A DNA stretch of 64,000 nucleotides from Dyella sp. C11 (GTDB taxonomy: Bacteria; Pseudomonadota; Gammaproteobacteria; Xanthomonadales; Rhodanobacteraceae). The stretch covers positions 231,693 to 295,692 of the forward strand of contig NZ_QAVX01000003.1 in NCBI RefSeq assembly GCF_003121485.1. Direction: 5' to 3'. Numbering within the stretch: position 1 is the stretch's first letter; every line of letters begins with the position of its first letter. Positions 8,914 to 16,984 of this stretch are shown here, in pieces. The notes beneath the pieces are model-generated. The model did not search any database and was not told where the DNA came from. It saw nothing but the letters and a program-made list of their open reading frames with translations. The translations under genes were made by a program, and so were the position numbers.

Positions 8914-9537
8914 CAGGCGCAGATCCAGCGGCAGCTCAGGGCGGCGCACATCGAGCAGCAGCGCTACGCGCGTCTGCTCGCTGCGGTTCCATACCTCATG
9001 TGGAAACGTGTCGTCCCATAGCAGTTGTTCGCCACTCGCCAGGCGGTGCTCATCGCCGGCCAGCCAGAGCACGGCAGCAGGTCGGCCGTCGCTTGCCACG
9101 GGCGCCTCCAGGTTCAACTGATAGCGAAGAATGCCGCGAAAAGGCCCGCTATGACGCGGAATGTGCTTGTGCGGCGCAAGGAAGGAAATCGTCGCGGAGA
9201 TCACGTCGGGGCATGCTGACAGCAACTCCGACAGGAACGGGCAGGGCATCTGGTTGGTGCGTATGTCCTGTCCGTAAACCTTGAGCAGGAACATGCGCCA
9301 GTCGCGTCCGTCGGTGGCCGATATCTCGGCCTGCGTCGGCATGATCTCGTGGAAGCGGGGAATGGGGCGTTCGCTTTCAAGAATGGCCAGTGCCTCGCCC
9401 CGGATCACTTCCCACGCGTCACGGAAACGATGTCCATCGGGGAAGTAGGTGTCCATATCGAGCACGGGCGGCGTGTTGATGCGGGCGTCGTACAGGCGGC
9501 GAATGGCCCGCGATGACAGCTCATAGAGCGACTCCAT
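8854..9537 (-). CDS. Aspartyl/asparaginyl beta-hydroxylase-family dioxygenase
   Basis: The protein is 227 aa. The C-terminal half holds the conserved Fe(II)/2-oxoglutarate cupin of this family: HIPRHSGPFRGILRYQL (first Fe-ligand His and oxoglutarate-binding Arg), then DDTFPHEVWNRSEQTRVAL (second His and Arg). The family includes the lipid A hydroxylase LpxO and protein hydroxylases. There is no N-terminal membrane anchor like that of LpxO, so a soluble substrate or a peripheral role is more likely. It converges on and overlaps the MscS gene by 60 bases. Confidence 0.8.
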   Translation of the reverse strand: MESLYELSSRAIRRLYDARINTPPVLDMDTYFPDGHRFRDAWEVIRGEALAILESERPIPRFHEIMPTQAEISATDGRDWRMFLLKVYGQDIRTNQMPCPFLSELLSACPDVISATISFLAPHKHIPRHSGPFRGILRYQLNLEAPVASDGRPAAVLWLAGDEHRLASGEQLLWDDTFPHEVWNRSEQTRVALLLDVRRPELPLDLRLLSNAVTKGVGMVVRWRGFS

Positions 9538-9744
9538 CTTCGGTTTCCTTGTTCCTGCTCGGTGGGCTTGCTCACCGCCATGCCGCTCGGCGGGGTTCTG
9601 CCGCTGCCGACGTGTTTCACGGTAGCGACAAAAATCTCCTTGTCCCGTGAACGCGCGGACCGGCTTCGCGCCGACACGCTCTTCTTGCGAATTCAGCCGA
9701 AAAAAGTGGCCTTTCCGGCTGTTTTTTCGCGATATTTTTGTTGC

Positions 9745-9768
9745 ATTTTACGTGACGTCACGTAAAAT
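9745..9768. promoter_or_regulatory. 24-bp perfect palindrome, probable operator
   Basis: The sequence ATTTTACGTGAC is followed immediately by its exact reverse complement, giving 24 uninterrupted palindromic bases with core ACGTGACGTCACGT. It ends 25 bases before the start codon of the small basic protein at 9794 and lies in the 256-bp space between that gene and the divergent hydroxylase gene. Size and symmetry suit a homodimeric repressor. The surrounding AT content is higher than the window average, as expected for a promoter. Confidence 0.6.
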
Positions 9769-9793
9769 AAGCGGCAAATGAGGAGGATGCGCC

Positions 9794-10051
9794 ATGGTTG
9801 ACCCACAAGATCCGGGCACGCTTGCTTTGCCCTTGACGTTCAAGCGTTCGCGCGGTCGTCCGCGCAAGCCGAATGCATTGACGGCGGCAGAGCGTGCGCG
9901 TCGCTATCGGGCAAGGAAGAAAACGCTGTCGATGCATGTCGTATCGCTGGCTGTGCACAGCGACGTCATGCGCGAGCGCGATGAGGCGCAGGCTCAGGTC
10001 AAGCAGCTGCGCGCCGAGCTGGAGCGATTGCTCGTGCAATTACAGGCGTAA
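9794..10051 (+). CDS. Small basic coiled-coil protein with AT-hook-like segment
   Basis: This is an 85-aa protein. Residues about 17-45 are strongly basic and include KRSRGRPRKPNALTAAERAR; the GRPRKP core resembles an AT hook. The C-terminal half (ERDEAQAQVKQLRAELERLL) is a heptad-type coiled coil, so a dimer is likely. A very strong GAGGAGG site precedes the ATG. I recognise the architecture from small hypothetical proteins on phage and accessory DNA but not a named family. With a 24-bp palindrome directly upstream, self-repression by this protein is a reasonable hypothesis. No partner gene is adjacent. Confidence 0.65.
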   Translation: MVDPQDPGTLALPLTFKRSRGRPRKPNALTAAERARRYRARKKTLSMHVVSLAVHSDVMRERDEAQAQVKQLRAELERLLVQLQA

Positions 10052-10108
10052 GGATGAAGGCGCACGGCGGCTGATTTGCGCAGCGCGTTGATCGTCTGGC
10101 CAAACGTT

Positions 10109-10133
10109 CGCGACCATCCTTGCGATGGTCGCG
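10109..10133. terminator. Bidirectional terminator between convergent genes
   Basis: CGCGACCAT pairs perfectly with ATGGTCGCG across a 7-base loop, in the space between the small basic protein gene and the convergent tetR gene. The T-rich tract on the plus side is short and displaced (TGTTTT a few bases further on). Confidence 0.55.
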
Positions 10134-10148
10134 CCGGTGTTTTGTCCG

Positions 10149-10733
10149 CTATGCCTTGAGCAAGGCGAGCGCCTGGTGTCTTGCCGATGCGCGCAACGAG
10201 CGACGCAAGCCTGGATCATTGGTGGTACGTGCCAGCACCATGCCGCCCACGCACAGCGACACCATGGATTCAGCGCGACGATCCGCATCGCGCACCCCTT
10301 TCAATGCCGAGCGATACACGTGGCTCATGCCGCGAATCAGATCGGTATAGGCTTGCTGGGGTTCAAGTCCTGCGCGCGCCACGTCCGATGGCAGCGCATA
10401 GAGCGGGCAGTGCATGTCCACGTCATCCAGCACTTCATCGCTCAGGTAGAGGTCCACCAGCATGCGCGCGAGCTGGCGCGGGTCGTCGATGGGCTTTTCC
10501 GCTTCCGACATTTTCACCACGAACGGATTGCAGCTGGCAAAGCTGCCGACAGCGGCGGCGTAAAGCTCGTCCTTGCTGTCGAAATGGTGATAGAACGCGC
10601 CGCGCGTGAGTCCGGCATGCGCCATTACCTGGTCGATGGTGACTTGCTGGAAACCGTGTCGATTGAACAGGCGTCGCGCCGACTCCACGATGCGGGCGCG
10701 CGTATGGGTCTTGTGTTCAGGGCTATAGGGCAT
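10149..10733 (-). CDS. TetR/AcrR-family repressor
   Basis: This 194-aa regulator has an N-terminal HTH: RARIVESARRLFNRHGFQQV, then TIDQVMAHAGLTRGAFYHHF with the hallmark GAFYHHFDSKDEL. The C-terminal ligand domain contains CPLYALPSDVAR. ATG 10733 is chosen because an AGGAGG site sits 9 bases upstream and the HTH begins properly; a longer reading frame to 10838 would run through the promoter. It is divergent from a glutathione S-transferase gene, and the shared 116-bp region contains an inverted repeat, so it probably represses itself and the transferase. The ligand is probably an electrophile, by inference. Confidence 0.85.
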   Translation of the reverse strand: MPYSPEHKTHTRARIVESARRLFNRHGFQQVTIDQVMAHAGLTRGAFYHHFDSKDELYAAAVGSFASCNPFVVKMSEAEKPIDDPRQLARMLVDLYLSDEVLDDVDMHCPLYALPSDVARAGLEPQQAYTDLIRGMSHVYRSALKGVRDADRRAESMVSLCVGGMVLARTTNDPGLRRSLRASARHQALALLKA

Positions 10734-10774
10734 GGCGGGTGACCTCCTGCCGGGTGGTATAGCAGCGCTGAGAA

Positions 10775-10790
10775 TATGTTCTTTAACATA
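10775..10790. promoter_or_regulatory. Inverted repeat in the tetR/GST intergenic region (probable operator)
   Basis: TATGTT and AACATA are separated by CTTT, a 16-bp operator-sized element, about 40 bases from the tetR start and 60 bases from the GST start. Position and size fit a TetR-family operator that controls both divergent promoters. Confidence 0.5.
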
Positions 10791-10849
10791 ATTTGGCGCT
10801 GCGTAAGCTGGGTTGCCGAGGGTGAGGTCACACACCAACGGAGGACCGC

Positions 10850-11503
10850 ATGAAGATCTACTGGATCAAGGCGCAAGCGCCGCGGCGCGTGCTGGCACTG
10901 GTAAAGCACCTGGGCATCGACGCTCAATTCATCTGGATGGATGCCAAGGCAGGCGCCATGAAGACGGCCGAATACGCGGCACTCAATCCGAACTGCAAGG
11001 CACCTACGCTGGTCGATGGCGACTTCGTGTTGTGGGAGTCGTCGGCGATCATGGCCTATCTGTGCGACAAGGCCGGTTCCGACATGTGGCCGTCGCATCG
11101 GCCGGACGAACAGGTGCAGGTGCTGCGCTGGCTGTCGTGGAACGACAATCACTGGGCGCGTGCGGTGGGCCCGTTCTACTTTGAGTATGTGGTGAAGGCT
11201 ACGTTCGGTCTTGGTGCGCCCGATCCGCGTGCGCTGGAGACGGCCGTTCCCGAGTTGAAGGTATTGGCAGCCGTGCTCGATGGCTGGCTGGAAGGCCGTG
11301 ATTTCGTGGCGTGCAGCCGCCTGACCATTGCCGATTTCCAGCTGGCGGCGATGGCCTGCGAATGGCGGCAGGCGGACATGCCGTTGGCGACGTATCCCAA
11401 CATCGTGCGGTGGCTGGATGGACTTGAAGGTTTGCCGGCGTGGGCAGATCCGTGGCCGGCAAAAAGAGCGGCGCCGTTTACGTCCGACGCGGTAGCTGTA
11501 TGA
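10850..11503 (+). CDS. Glutathione S-transferase family protein
   Basis: This 217-aa protein has the canonical two-domain GST layout. The N-terminal thioredoxin-like domain (residues 1-80) includes NPNCKAPTLVDGDFVLWES, with the cis-Pro and the ES glutathione-binding pair. The all-helical C-terminal domain contains TIADFQLAAMA, the conserved N-capping Asp motif, followed by YPNIVRWLDGL. The N-terminus lacks an obvious catalytic Ser or Tyr at the usual place (IKAQAPRR), so class is uncertain. Control by the divergent TetR regulator is likely. Confidence 0.85.
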   Translation: MKIYWIKAQAPRRVLALVKHLGIDAQFIWMDAKAGAMKTAEYAALNPNCKAPTLVDGDFVLWESSAIMAYLCDKAGSDMWPSHRPDEQVQVLRWLSWNDNHWARAVGPFYFEYVVKATFGLGAPDPRALETAVPELKVLAAVLDGWLEGRDFVACSRLTIADFQLAAMACEWRQADMPLATYPNIVRWLDGLEGLPAWADPWPAKRAAPFTSDAVAV

Positions 11504-11522
11504 GTGCCACAGGGTCGACTCT

Positions 11523-11558
11523 CGTCACCCCAGCGAAAGCTGGGGTCCAGTGCCTTCG
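11523..11558. repeat. Diverged single REP unit after the GST gene
   Basis: GTCACCCCAGCGAAAGCTGGGGTCC followed by AGTGCCTT matches the layout of the extragenic repeat found elsewhere in the window, with compensatory changes that keep the hairpin (CCCCAGC/GCTGGGG). The partner inverted unit is missing or degraded in the following 80 bases. Confidence 0.65.
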
Positions 11559-11641
11559 TGGCGTGCGAAGACACTGAAAGACGAGGAAAGACGAGTCCCT
11601 ATTTTTTTAGCTTCGCCAGCCGTCGCCGGAATGATGAGTCA

Positions 11642-12958
11642 TCAAGCCTTGAGTTCAGCCTTCAACGCATCGGCCTGCTTGGGAAACCACGGGCCGTTGG
11701 TTTCCAGTACATCGCCCGCCAGCTTCTTTGCGTCGTCATCGCGATGCAGTGCCTTGAGCGCTCGCACGCGCCACAGGGCCACGGTAAGGCGGTTGGCTCC
11801 ATAAGCTTTGTCGGCAGCGGTGGCGAGGTAAGGCAGGGCGTCCGCTGGCTTGCCGGTTTCCACCAGGCTGCGGCCATAGCGATAGGCGTAGACGTAGTCC
11901 TCCGGATAGGCCGCGATCAGCTTGCGCTGGTAGTCGTCCAGTTCGGCGGTGCGTCCGGCGCGCTGCAGGTAGATGCGCAGGTTGTCGGCAAGGTTGCGGT
12001 CGCTGGTGAGCTTGCCGCCCAGGCGCTGCTGCGTTTGCGTGATGGCGCGATCAAGGATGGCCTTGGCGGCCTGCGCGTCGCCGAGGGCATCATCGAGATC
12101 CGCGCTGGCGAGCACGGCGCTGCGCTGGTCTGCGCAAGCAGGCTTGGCAACGAGCACTTGGGTGGACACGTAGTGGTCCAGTGGCGTGCGTTGCGCCGCG
12201 AGCAGTGTCTTGCGTTCCGCTGGCGGCAGCTTGGTGCTGGCCTCCAGAAGGTTGTCCAGCACGTAGGGGCGTTGGCAGCCGATGTCCTGTGCCAGCACTT
12301 TCTGTGCGCTCGTGATGATGGCGGTATTGTCCCTGGCGGCAACGGACTTGATCAGTGCCAGCTGATCGAGCGCCACGGCAGCGCGGTTGTTCTTGCGTGC
12401 TGCCTGCTGCTGGTTGGCGGGCAAGCTGGCGAACCAGCCAAGGCCATCGTCTGCTTCGGAGCGCGCCTGATAAGCCTCCAGCACGTTGGCGATGTCGTCA
12501 CTCGATCCCTTCGCCGCCTTCTGCTTGAGGCTGTCGAGTGTGTTGCCGGTCGCCAGGATGGCGTTGATCTTCGGATAGAACTTTTCACGCGGCTGTTCGG
12601 CCGCGATGCGTCCCAGCTCATTGCCGTGTTCGTCCAGCACGACATAGCTGGGCAGGAAGGAAGCGTTGAGCTTCTTCATCCACGTCTGGCCATCCGGCGA
12701 ATCGGCATCGGCCTCCACCACGATGGCCTTGCGCTCCACTGCATTCCATTCGGGTCCGGTCAGTACGTGACTGGCCATGTAGTAGCACGAGTAGCACCAC
12801 ACGGCCTGGAAATCGATCAGCACGGGTCGATGCTGTTCGGCAGAAGCCTTGAGGGCTTCGTCGATGGTGAGCGGTGCCTTCGTTTCCGCGGCATGCACAC
12901 CCACGGTGGCGAACAGCACGGCGGCGAACAGCGGAGCGCGGAGGGATCGGATCTGCAT
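11642..12958 (-). CDS. Exported thioredoxin-fold protein with long helical C-terminus
   Basis: This 438-aa protein starts with a signal peptide (residues 1-23, LRAPLFAAVLFATVGVHAAE). A thioredoxin-like domain follows, with redox motif W-C-Y-S-C at C55/C58 and FLPSYVVLDEHG containing the cis-Pro region. Beyond about residue 150 the protein is an Ala-rich helical array resembling TPR repeats (YAYRYGRSLVETGKPADALP). The resemblance is to periplasmic thioredoxin/DsbD-gamma-like proteins. ATG 12958 is chosen over an upstream TTG at 12994. It lies downstream of the TonB receptor gene on the same strand, separated by a strong hairpin; a joint role is possible but unproven. Confidence 0.75.
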   Translation of the reverse strand: MQIRSLRAPLFAAVLFATVGVHAAETKAPLTIDEALKASAEQHRPVLIDFQAVWCYSCYYMASHVLTGPEWNAVERKAIVVEADADSPDGQTWMKKLNASFLPSYVVLDEHGNELGRIAAEQPREKFYPKINAILATGNTLDSLKQKAAKGSSDDIANVLEAYQARSEADDGLGWFASLPANQQQAARKNNRAAVALDQLALIKSVAARDNTAIITSAQKVLAQDIGCQRPYVLDNLLEASTKLPPAERKTLLAAQRTPLDHYVSTQVLVAKPACADQRSAVLASADLDDALGDAQAAKAILDRAITQTQQRLGGKLTSDRNLADNLRIYLQRAGRTAELDDYQRKLIAAYPEDYVYAYRYGRSLVETGKPADALPYLATAADKAYGANRLTVALWRVRALKALHRDDDAKKLAGDVLETNGPWFPKQADALKAELKA

Positions 12959-12997
12959 GGTGGCGGTGCCCTGTTTGTCGAATCGTTGGAACAAGGT

Positions 12998-13026
12998 GGA
13001 GGGATGGCCTGGCTGGCCATCCCTCC
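12998..13026 (-). terminator. Strong hairpin after the TonB-receptor gene
   Basis: GGAGGGATGGCC pairs perfectly with GGCCATCCCTCC around a 5-base loop, 41 bases beyond the receptor stop codon. On the minus strand only a short T-rich tract follows (TTGTTCC), so it may be partly attenuating and still allow read-through into the thioredoxin-like gene. Confidence 0.6.
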
Positions 13027-13067
13027 CGACGCAGGCACGAGGGGATGCCTTTATCGATGACGTTGCG

Positions 13068-16000
13068 TCAGTAGTCGTACGTGGCGGTCAGTCGCACATA
13101 ACGCGGCTGTTGGCGAACCACGGACGAGCCGTACAGCGGGTCCGGCGTGCCTGGCGATATCTGGTAGTACGGATACGCATTCAGGATGGCCTGCGAGTTG
13201 AACACGTTGAACACGTTCAGCGAGAAGCCCAGCTTGTGCTCCGCGAACGCCGGTCGATACGTGGCTCCAAGATCCAGCTGCTTGTTCCATGGCAGGCGAT
13301 GCGTGCCCGGGGGCGACGGCTGGCCGCCGCACCAGTGGTAGTAGCTGCCGTAGCCGTTCGGGTCGGTCTGGTCGGGGCCGAAATAACCCAGGCAGTTGCG
13401 CGGATTGCCCGAAACCACCGACAGGTTGCCCGACACCAGCCATTCCGGCGTGAACTGGTAGTAGCCGAACAGCTTGATCTGGTGCGTGTGGTCGTTGCTC
13501 TGCGCGCCGTTGCTGTTGACCATCAGCGAGGGGAAATCCCAGTCGATGCTGGTGGATGCCGCCGGCTGCTGGATGTCCGAACGCAACTGGCCTTCCGTGT
13601 CGCCGTAGCTGCGCGAGAACACGTAGTCGATCTTGCCGTACCAGTGGCCATCGAACGGATGCTCCAGGAAAGTCTCCAGCGCGTAGTACTTGCGCTTGAG
13701 CGGCGGGAAGCCCATCTCGTCGTTGGAGAGTGACACGCTGCGATACGCGCCGGTGTCGTCGATCACCGTGAAGGTGTTCGCACGGCCCGGGTTGATCAGG
13801 TAGCAGCTGTTGGTGGCACTGACGGTGTAGCCCAGCTGCGCGGCCTTGTTCTCGATGGTGGGCACGTCGCAATAATCGTCGATGCCGTTACGCAGGATGC
13901 GCTGCGTCAGCTTGGCGCCGTAGACCCAGTTGGTACCCAGTGTCTTGCTGAAGCCCAGGATGAATTCATCCTGGTATTCCGGCTTGATGTTCTGCGCCGC
14001 TACCGTCTTCGGGTCGGGCAGTACGCCGTAGGTGTTGTTGGACGACACCGGGTTGGAGAACGGCACCAGCCCGATCGGCGTGCCGTCGGCTGCGATGCCG
14101 CTATAGGTGAAGTACTGCTGCGTGGCCACGTACGCGCCGGCAGCGTTCAATGCCGGGTTGAGTGGCAGGCCCAGGTAGTAGCGTCCGGCGTTGCCGTACA
14201 CCTTGAAGCTCGAATCGCCGTTCACGTCCCAGCTGAAGCCCAGTCGCGGCGCCCATTGCGCGCTGCGCTGGCTGATGTAGGCATCGCCGTTGGCGTTGTA
14301 GTTGGTGAACTGGTCATTGCGCAGGCCCAGCGAAAGCAGCCAGCGATCGGTCACCTGCCACTTGTCTTCGATGTACTGCGCACGCTGCGCCGACCTCACG
14401 CTGGCGATGGAACTGTTGACGTACTGGATGGCGTAATAGCCCGAGCCGCCGTTCGGATAGTTGGCCGGTGCGCCCACGCCGAGATTCGGAATCAAAGCCA
14501 CGTTCGGCGTGGTGGTGTACGCGTAGCCCCAGTAGTAACCCGGGCCGGAAGTCTGGCTGCCCTGGTCGATGGCGCGGGAATTCTGGTTGTCGATGCCCGC
14601 GGAAATCGTGTGCGAGCCGAGCTGGTAGCTCAGGTCGATGCGCAGGTTGTTGGTGGTGTTGTGGCGATTGGCGTTGTACAGCGACTGCGTCACCTGGCTG
14701 TTGCCGATGGGGTTGCCGCCATTGAGCTGCGGGTTCTGGTACGCCACATCCGTCAGGTAGGTGAGGCTGCTGTCGTAGTTGCCCGGCACGTCGTAGTTGA
14801 GCAGCTTCATCTTGCCGTACATGGCGGAGAACGTGAGGCTGTCGGTGATGTAGCTGGTGAACTTGGCCGTGTAGAGATCGCCGCCGGTCTTGGTGTTGTC
14901 GGCGAGGTTGATGTAGTTGCCGCGCGACAGCGTGGTGTAGTCGTAGTCGTAGATGCTGCCCGACGTCTGCTGCTTGCTCGATGCGCCGGTGACTTCAAGG
15001 ATATTGCTGTCGGTGATGTTCCAGTCCAGCTTCGCGTACCACTTGGGCGAGCTGTACTTGTAGTCGACATACGGCTTGGCGCTGGTGACGTTGTTCACCG
15101 TGTCACCTTCCTGCGTGGAGGCTTCCGCGGCCAGGAACAGGAACAGCTTGTCCTTGATCAGCGGGCCGCCAAGGTAGGCGTCATACGTGGTGGTCCACTG
15201 GCGATTCCTGCTGTTGGGGTCGTACAGGCCGCCGGCCACGGGCGAGGCGGGCAGGCCATTGGTGTAGTACGTGTTGGTGGCATCCGAGCGCGCGAATGCC
15301 GGTTCCCACACCACTTGCCCACCGAATTGCCACTCGTTGGTGCCGCGCTTGCCGACCATGTTGATCACGCCGCCATCGGAGCGGCCGTACTGCGCGCTGT
15401 AGCCGCCCGTGTAGATTTCCTGCTGCTCGATGGCGCCGTAGGGCAGGGTAAGGCCGCCCATGCCGCGCTGCGGATCGGTGGTGTTGAATCCGTTGATGTA
15501 ATACGCATTCTCGCTTGCCGCCGAGCCGCCGAAACTCACCAGCGACTGCCCCGTGGGGCCGGTGTAGCCGCCGCTGTTGGACGTGACGCCGGGTGCGAGC
15601 AGCGCGATGGCTTCCGCCGAACGCCCCAGCGGCAGGCGCTGCAGTTCGTCGGCGGTGATGACGGTGCGCGAATCGGTCGCGGTGACATCGATCGGTGGTG
15701 CGGTACTGGCCGATACGCTCACGGCGCCCAGGTCCTTGGCAGCCGCCGCTTCGAACGACACTTCGGTGCCGGAGCCCACGCGCAGCGAGATGTCGTTGCG
15801 CGTGTCCACCACGCTGCCATCGCGCAACAGCGTCACGGTATAGGTGCCCAGCGGCAGCTCGGTGGCGCTGTAGCGGCCACGGCTGTCGACGGTCACCGTG
15901 CGGGAAATGCCCGTGCTGCTCTTGATCTGCACGGCCTCGCCACTATTGGCGGGCACCTGGCCGAAGATGCTGCCGGTGGTGGATTGCGCAAGGACGGGCG

Positions 16001-16073
16001 TGCTGCCCAGTGCCAGCAAGGTGATCAGGGCGGCCGCCAACGGACGCGGCGAAACAGGAACGTGCTTGGTCAA
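13068..16073 (-). CDS. TonB-dependent receptor, Oar-like, with carboxypeptidase-regulatory domain
   Basis: This outer membrane receptor is about 1001 aa. After a signal peptide (PLAAALITLLALGSTPVLAQ) comes a carboxypeptidase-regulatory-like beta-sandwich (GRYSATELPLGTYTVTLLRD), then the plug (RTVITADELQRLPLGRSAEA and SAQYGRSDGGVINMVGKRG) and a 22-strand barrel ending in the aromatic YVRLTATYDY. The layout matches the Oar-like receptors common in Xanthomonadales. The likely start is TTG 16073 behind GAGAG; an in-frame ATG at 16124 would add 17 residues. The ligand is unknown; iron, sugars and peptides are all possible. Confidence 0.88.
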   Translation of the reverse strand: MTKHVPVSPRPLAAALITLLALGSTPVLAQSTTGSIFGQVPANSGEAVQIKSSTGISRTVTVDSRGRYSATELPLGTYTVTLLRDGSVVDTRNDISLRVGSGTEVSFEAAAAKDLGAVSVSASTAPPIDVTATDSRTVITADELQRLPLGRSAEAIALLAPGVTSNSGGYTGPTGQSLVSFGGSAASENAYYINGFNTTDPQRGMGGLTLPYGAIEQQEIYTGGYSAQYGRSDGGVINMVGKRGTNEWQFGGQVVWEPAFARSDATNTYYTNGLPASPVAGGLYDPNSRNRQWTTTYDAYLGGPLIKDKLFLFLAAEASTQEGDTVNNVTSAKPYVDYKYSSPKWYAKLDWNITDSNILEVTGASSKQQTSGSIYDYDYTTLSRGNYINLADNTKTGGDLYTAKFTSYITDSLTFSAMYGKMKLLNYDVPGNYDSSLTYLTDVAYQNPQLNGGNPIGNSQVTQSLYNANRHNTTNNLRIDLSYQLGSHTISAGIDNQNSRAIDQGSQTSGPGYYWGYAYTTTPNVALIPNLGVGAPANYPNGGSGYYAIQYVNSSIASVRSAQRAQYIEDKWQVTDRWLLSLGLRNDQFTNYNANGDAYISQRSAQWAPRLGFSWDVNGDSSFKVYGNAGRYYLGLPLNPALNAAGAYVATQQYFTYSGIAADGTPIGLVPFSNPVSSNNTYGVLPDPKTVAAQNIKPEYQDEFILGFSKTLGTNWVYGAKLTQRILRNGIDDYCDVPTIENKAAQLGYTVSATNSCYLINPGRANTFTVIDDTGAYRSVSLSNDEMGFPPLKRKYYALETFLEHPFDGHWYGKIDYVFSRSYGDTEGQLRSDIQQPAASTSIDWDFPSLMVNSNGAQSNDHTHQIKLFGYYQFTPEWLVSGNLSVVSGNPRNCLGYFGPDQTDPNGYGSYYHWCGGQPSPPGTHRLPWNKQLDLGATYRPAFAEHKLGFSLNVFNVFNSQAILNAYPYYQISPGTPDPLYGSSVVRQQPRYVRLTATYDY

Positions 16074-16404
16074 AGTCGGCTCTCGAAGGTTCGGGAATCG
16101 GGTGCCGCCGTCGCGCGCATCCATGCGCTGAGCGGGAGGGGGAGCTCCCGTGTCGACGTCGGTGTTCGGAAAGTGGCCCCTATCCGGGCGTGGGGACGCT
16201 CGGCGCCACCGCGACACCAACGCATGCCAGCGTGGGTGTCGATGGGTAGGGGCTATGAAAACCCGAGATTTGAACGATTGAAATACTTCGACAGATGAGC
16301 ATTTCTCATGTCGGAACAACGCAGGGTTATAAGCCGCGCTGTGACAGGGCTGCGGGGCGTCTCCGAGTTCGTTCGAAGTTCATCAAGACTTGAACTTTCC
16401 TCAC

Positions 16405-16513
16405 GGTCATTCCCGCGAAGGCGGGAATCCAGTGCCTTTTCGTTGCGGGTGAAGTCACTGGATGACCAGCATGTGGCTGTTGAAAGGCGCCTCCCGCCTT
16501 CGCGGGAGTGACG
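16405..16513. repeat. REPIN (paired inverted REP units), copy A
   Basis: A unit starting GTCATTCCCGCGAAGGCGGGA and continuing ATCCAGTGCCTTTT is followed about 50 bases later by an inverted partner (CTCCCGCCTTCGCGGGAGTGACG). Each unit folds as CCCGC-GAAG-GCGGG. This is the longest and most diverged of the pairs in the window. Confidence 0.8.
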
Positions 16514-16572
16514 AAAAAAAACGACGCCTTTTAAAATGCGCGGAAGATATGTGGCTGTCCATTTCCCGTCCA

Positions 16573-16618
16573 CAAAAAAGCCCCGCCCTGTGCGCCGAGA
16601 GGGGGCGCACAGGGCGGG
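16573..16618 (-). terminator. Duplicated ahpF-type terminator (upstream copy)
   Basis: CCCGCCCTGTGCGCC and its exact reverse complement form a 15-bp perfect stem with a 7-base loop; on the minus strand it is followed by a T-run (the AAAAAA on the plus strand at 16573-16578). It is the counterpart of the ahpF terminator at 16917-16965 and has the more perfect stem. Confidence 0.75.
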
Positions 16619-16619
16619 C

Positions 16620-16720
16620 GCTAGAACAGACGGTGTATCAGGCGATGAAGACTTCCGTTTCCCGACGGGCGGGCCAGGTAATCGAAGGCGCTAAGCGTAG
16701 TCGTAAGCCGCATCGCGGCA
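16620..16720 (-). pseudogene. Decayed duplicate of the ahpF 3' end
   Basis: Bases 16675-16692 are identical to 17033-17050 inside the genuine ahpF, and the flanks align with substitutions and small indels. Translated on the minus strand, the fragment still reads TLSAFDYLARP, against [12 protein letters not shown] in AhpF, and then loses the frame. The CTAGAACA at its far end corresponds to CTGGAACA next to the real stop. It has no start and no upstream coding region, so it is a remnant of a duplication and not a gene. Confidence 0.7.
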
Positions 16721-16778
16721 GGGTTGCGGGGCATACGCGAATTCGCCCGAAGTCCATCACGACTTGAACTTTCCTCAC

Positions 16779-16859
16779 CGTCATTCCCGCGAAGGCGGGA
16801 ATCCAGCGCCTTTTCACTGAGTGGAAAGTCACTGGATCCCTGCTTTCGCAGGGATGACG
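16779..16859. repeat. REPIN, copy B
   Basis: CGTCATTCCCGCGAAGGCGG begins the first unit; after about 25 bases of AT-richer sequence comes the inverted partner GTCACTGGATCCCTGCTTTC ending in GGGATGACG. It lies at the corresponding place in the second tandem unit, next to the ahpF terminator. Confidence 0.8.
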
Positions 16860-16916
16860 AGGAAAATAGGCGCCGCTTTAGGCACCTTGTAGATGTTCGG
16901 CAATCTATCCAGCCCA

Positions 16917-16965
16917 CAAAAATGCCCCGCCCTGTGCGCCGCGAGGGGTCGGCAACACAGGGCGG
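16917..16965 (-). terminator. ahpF transcription terminator
   Basis: CCGCCCTGTG (16927-16936) pairs with CACAGGGCGG (16956-16965). On the minus strand the hairpin is followed by a T-run (plus-strand AAAAA at 16917-16921). It lies 20 bases past the ahpF stop codon. Confidence 0.8.
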
Positions 16966-16984
16966 CGCGCTGGAACAACGTGCG

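Noticed and set aside
14256..16298. Open frame of 680 codons on the plus strand opposite the TonB receptor
   Set aside because: High GC leaves the antisense frame open; the product has no recognisable domain, is rich in Arg, Ala and Gly, and lies wholly opposite a convincing receptor gene.
16405..16859. Repeats at 16.4 and 16.8 kb as a CRISPR-like array
   Set aside because: Only two units, each internally palindromic and unevenly spaced within a larger tandem duplication; no cas genes.
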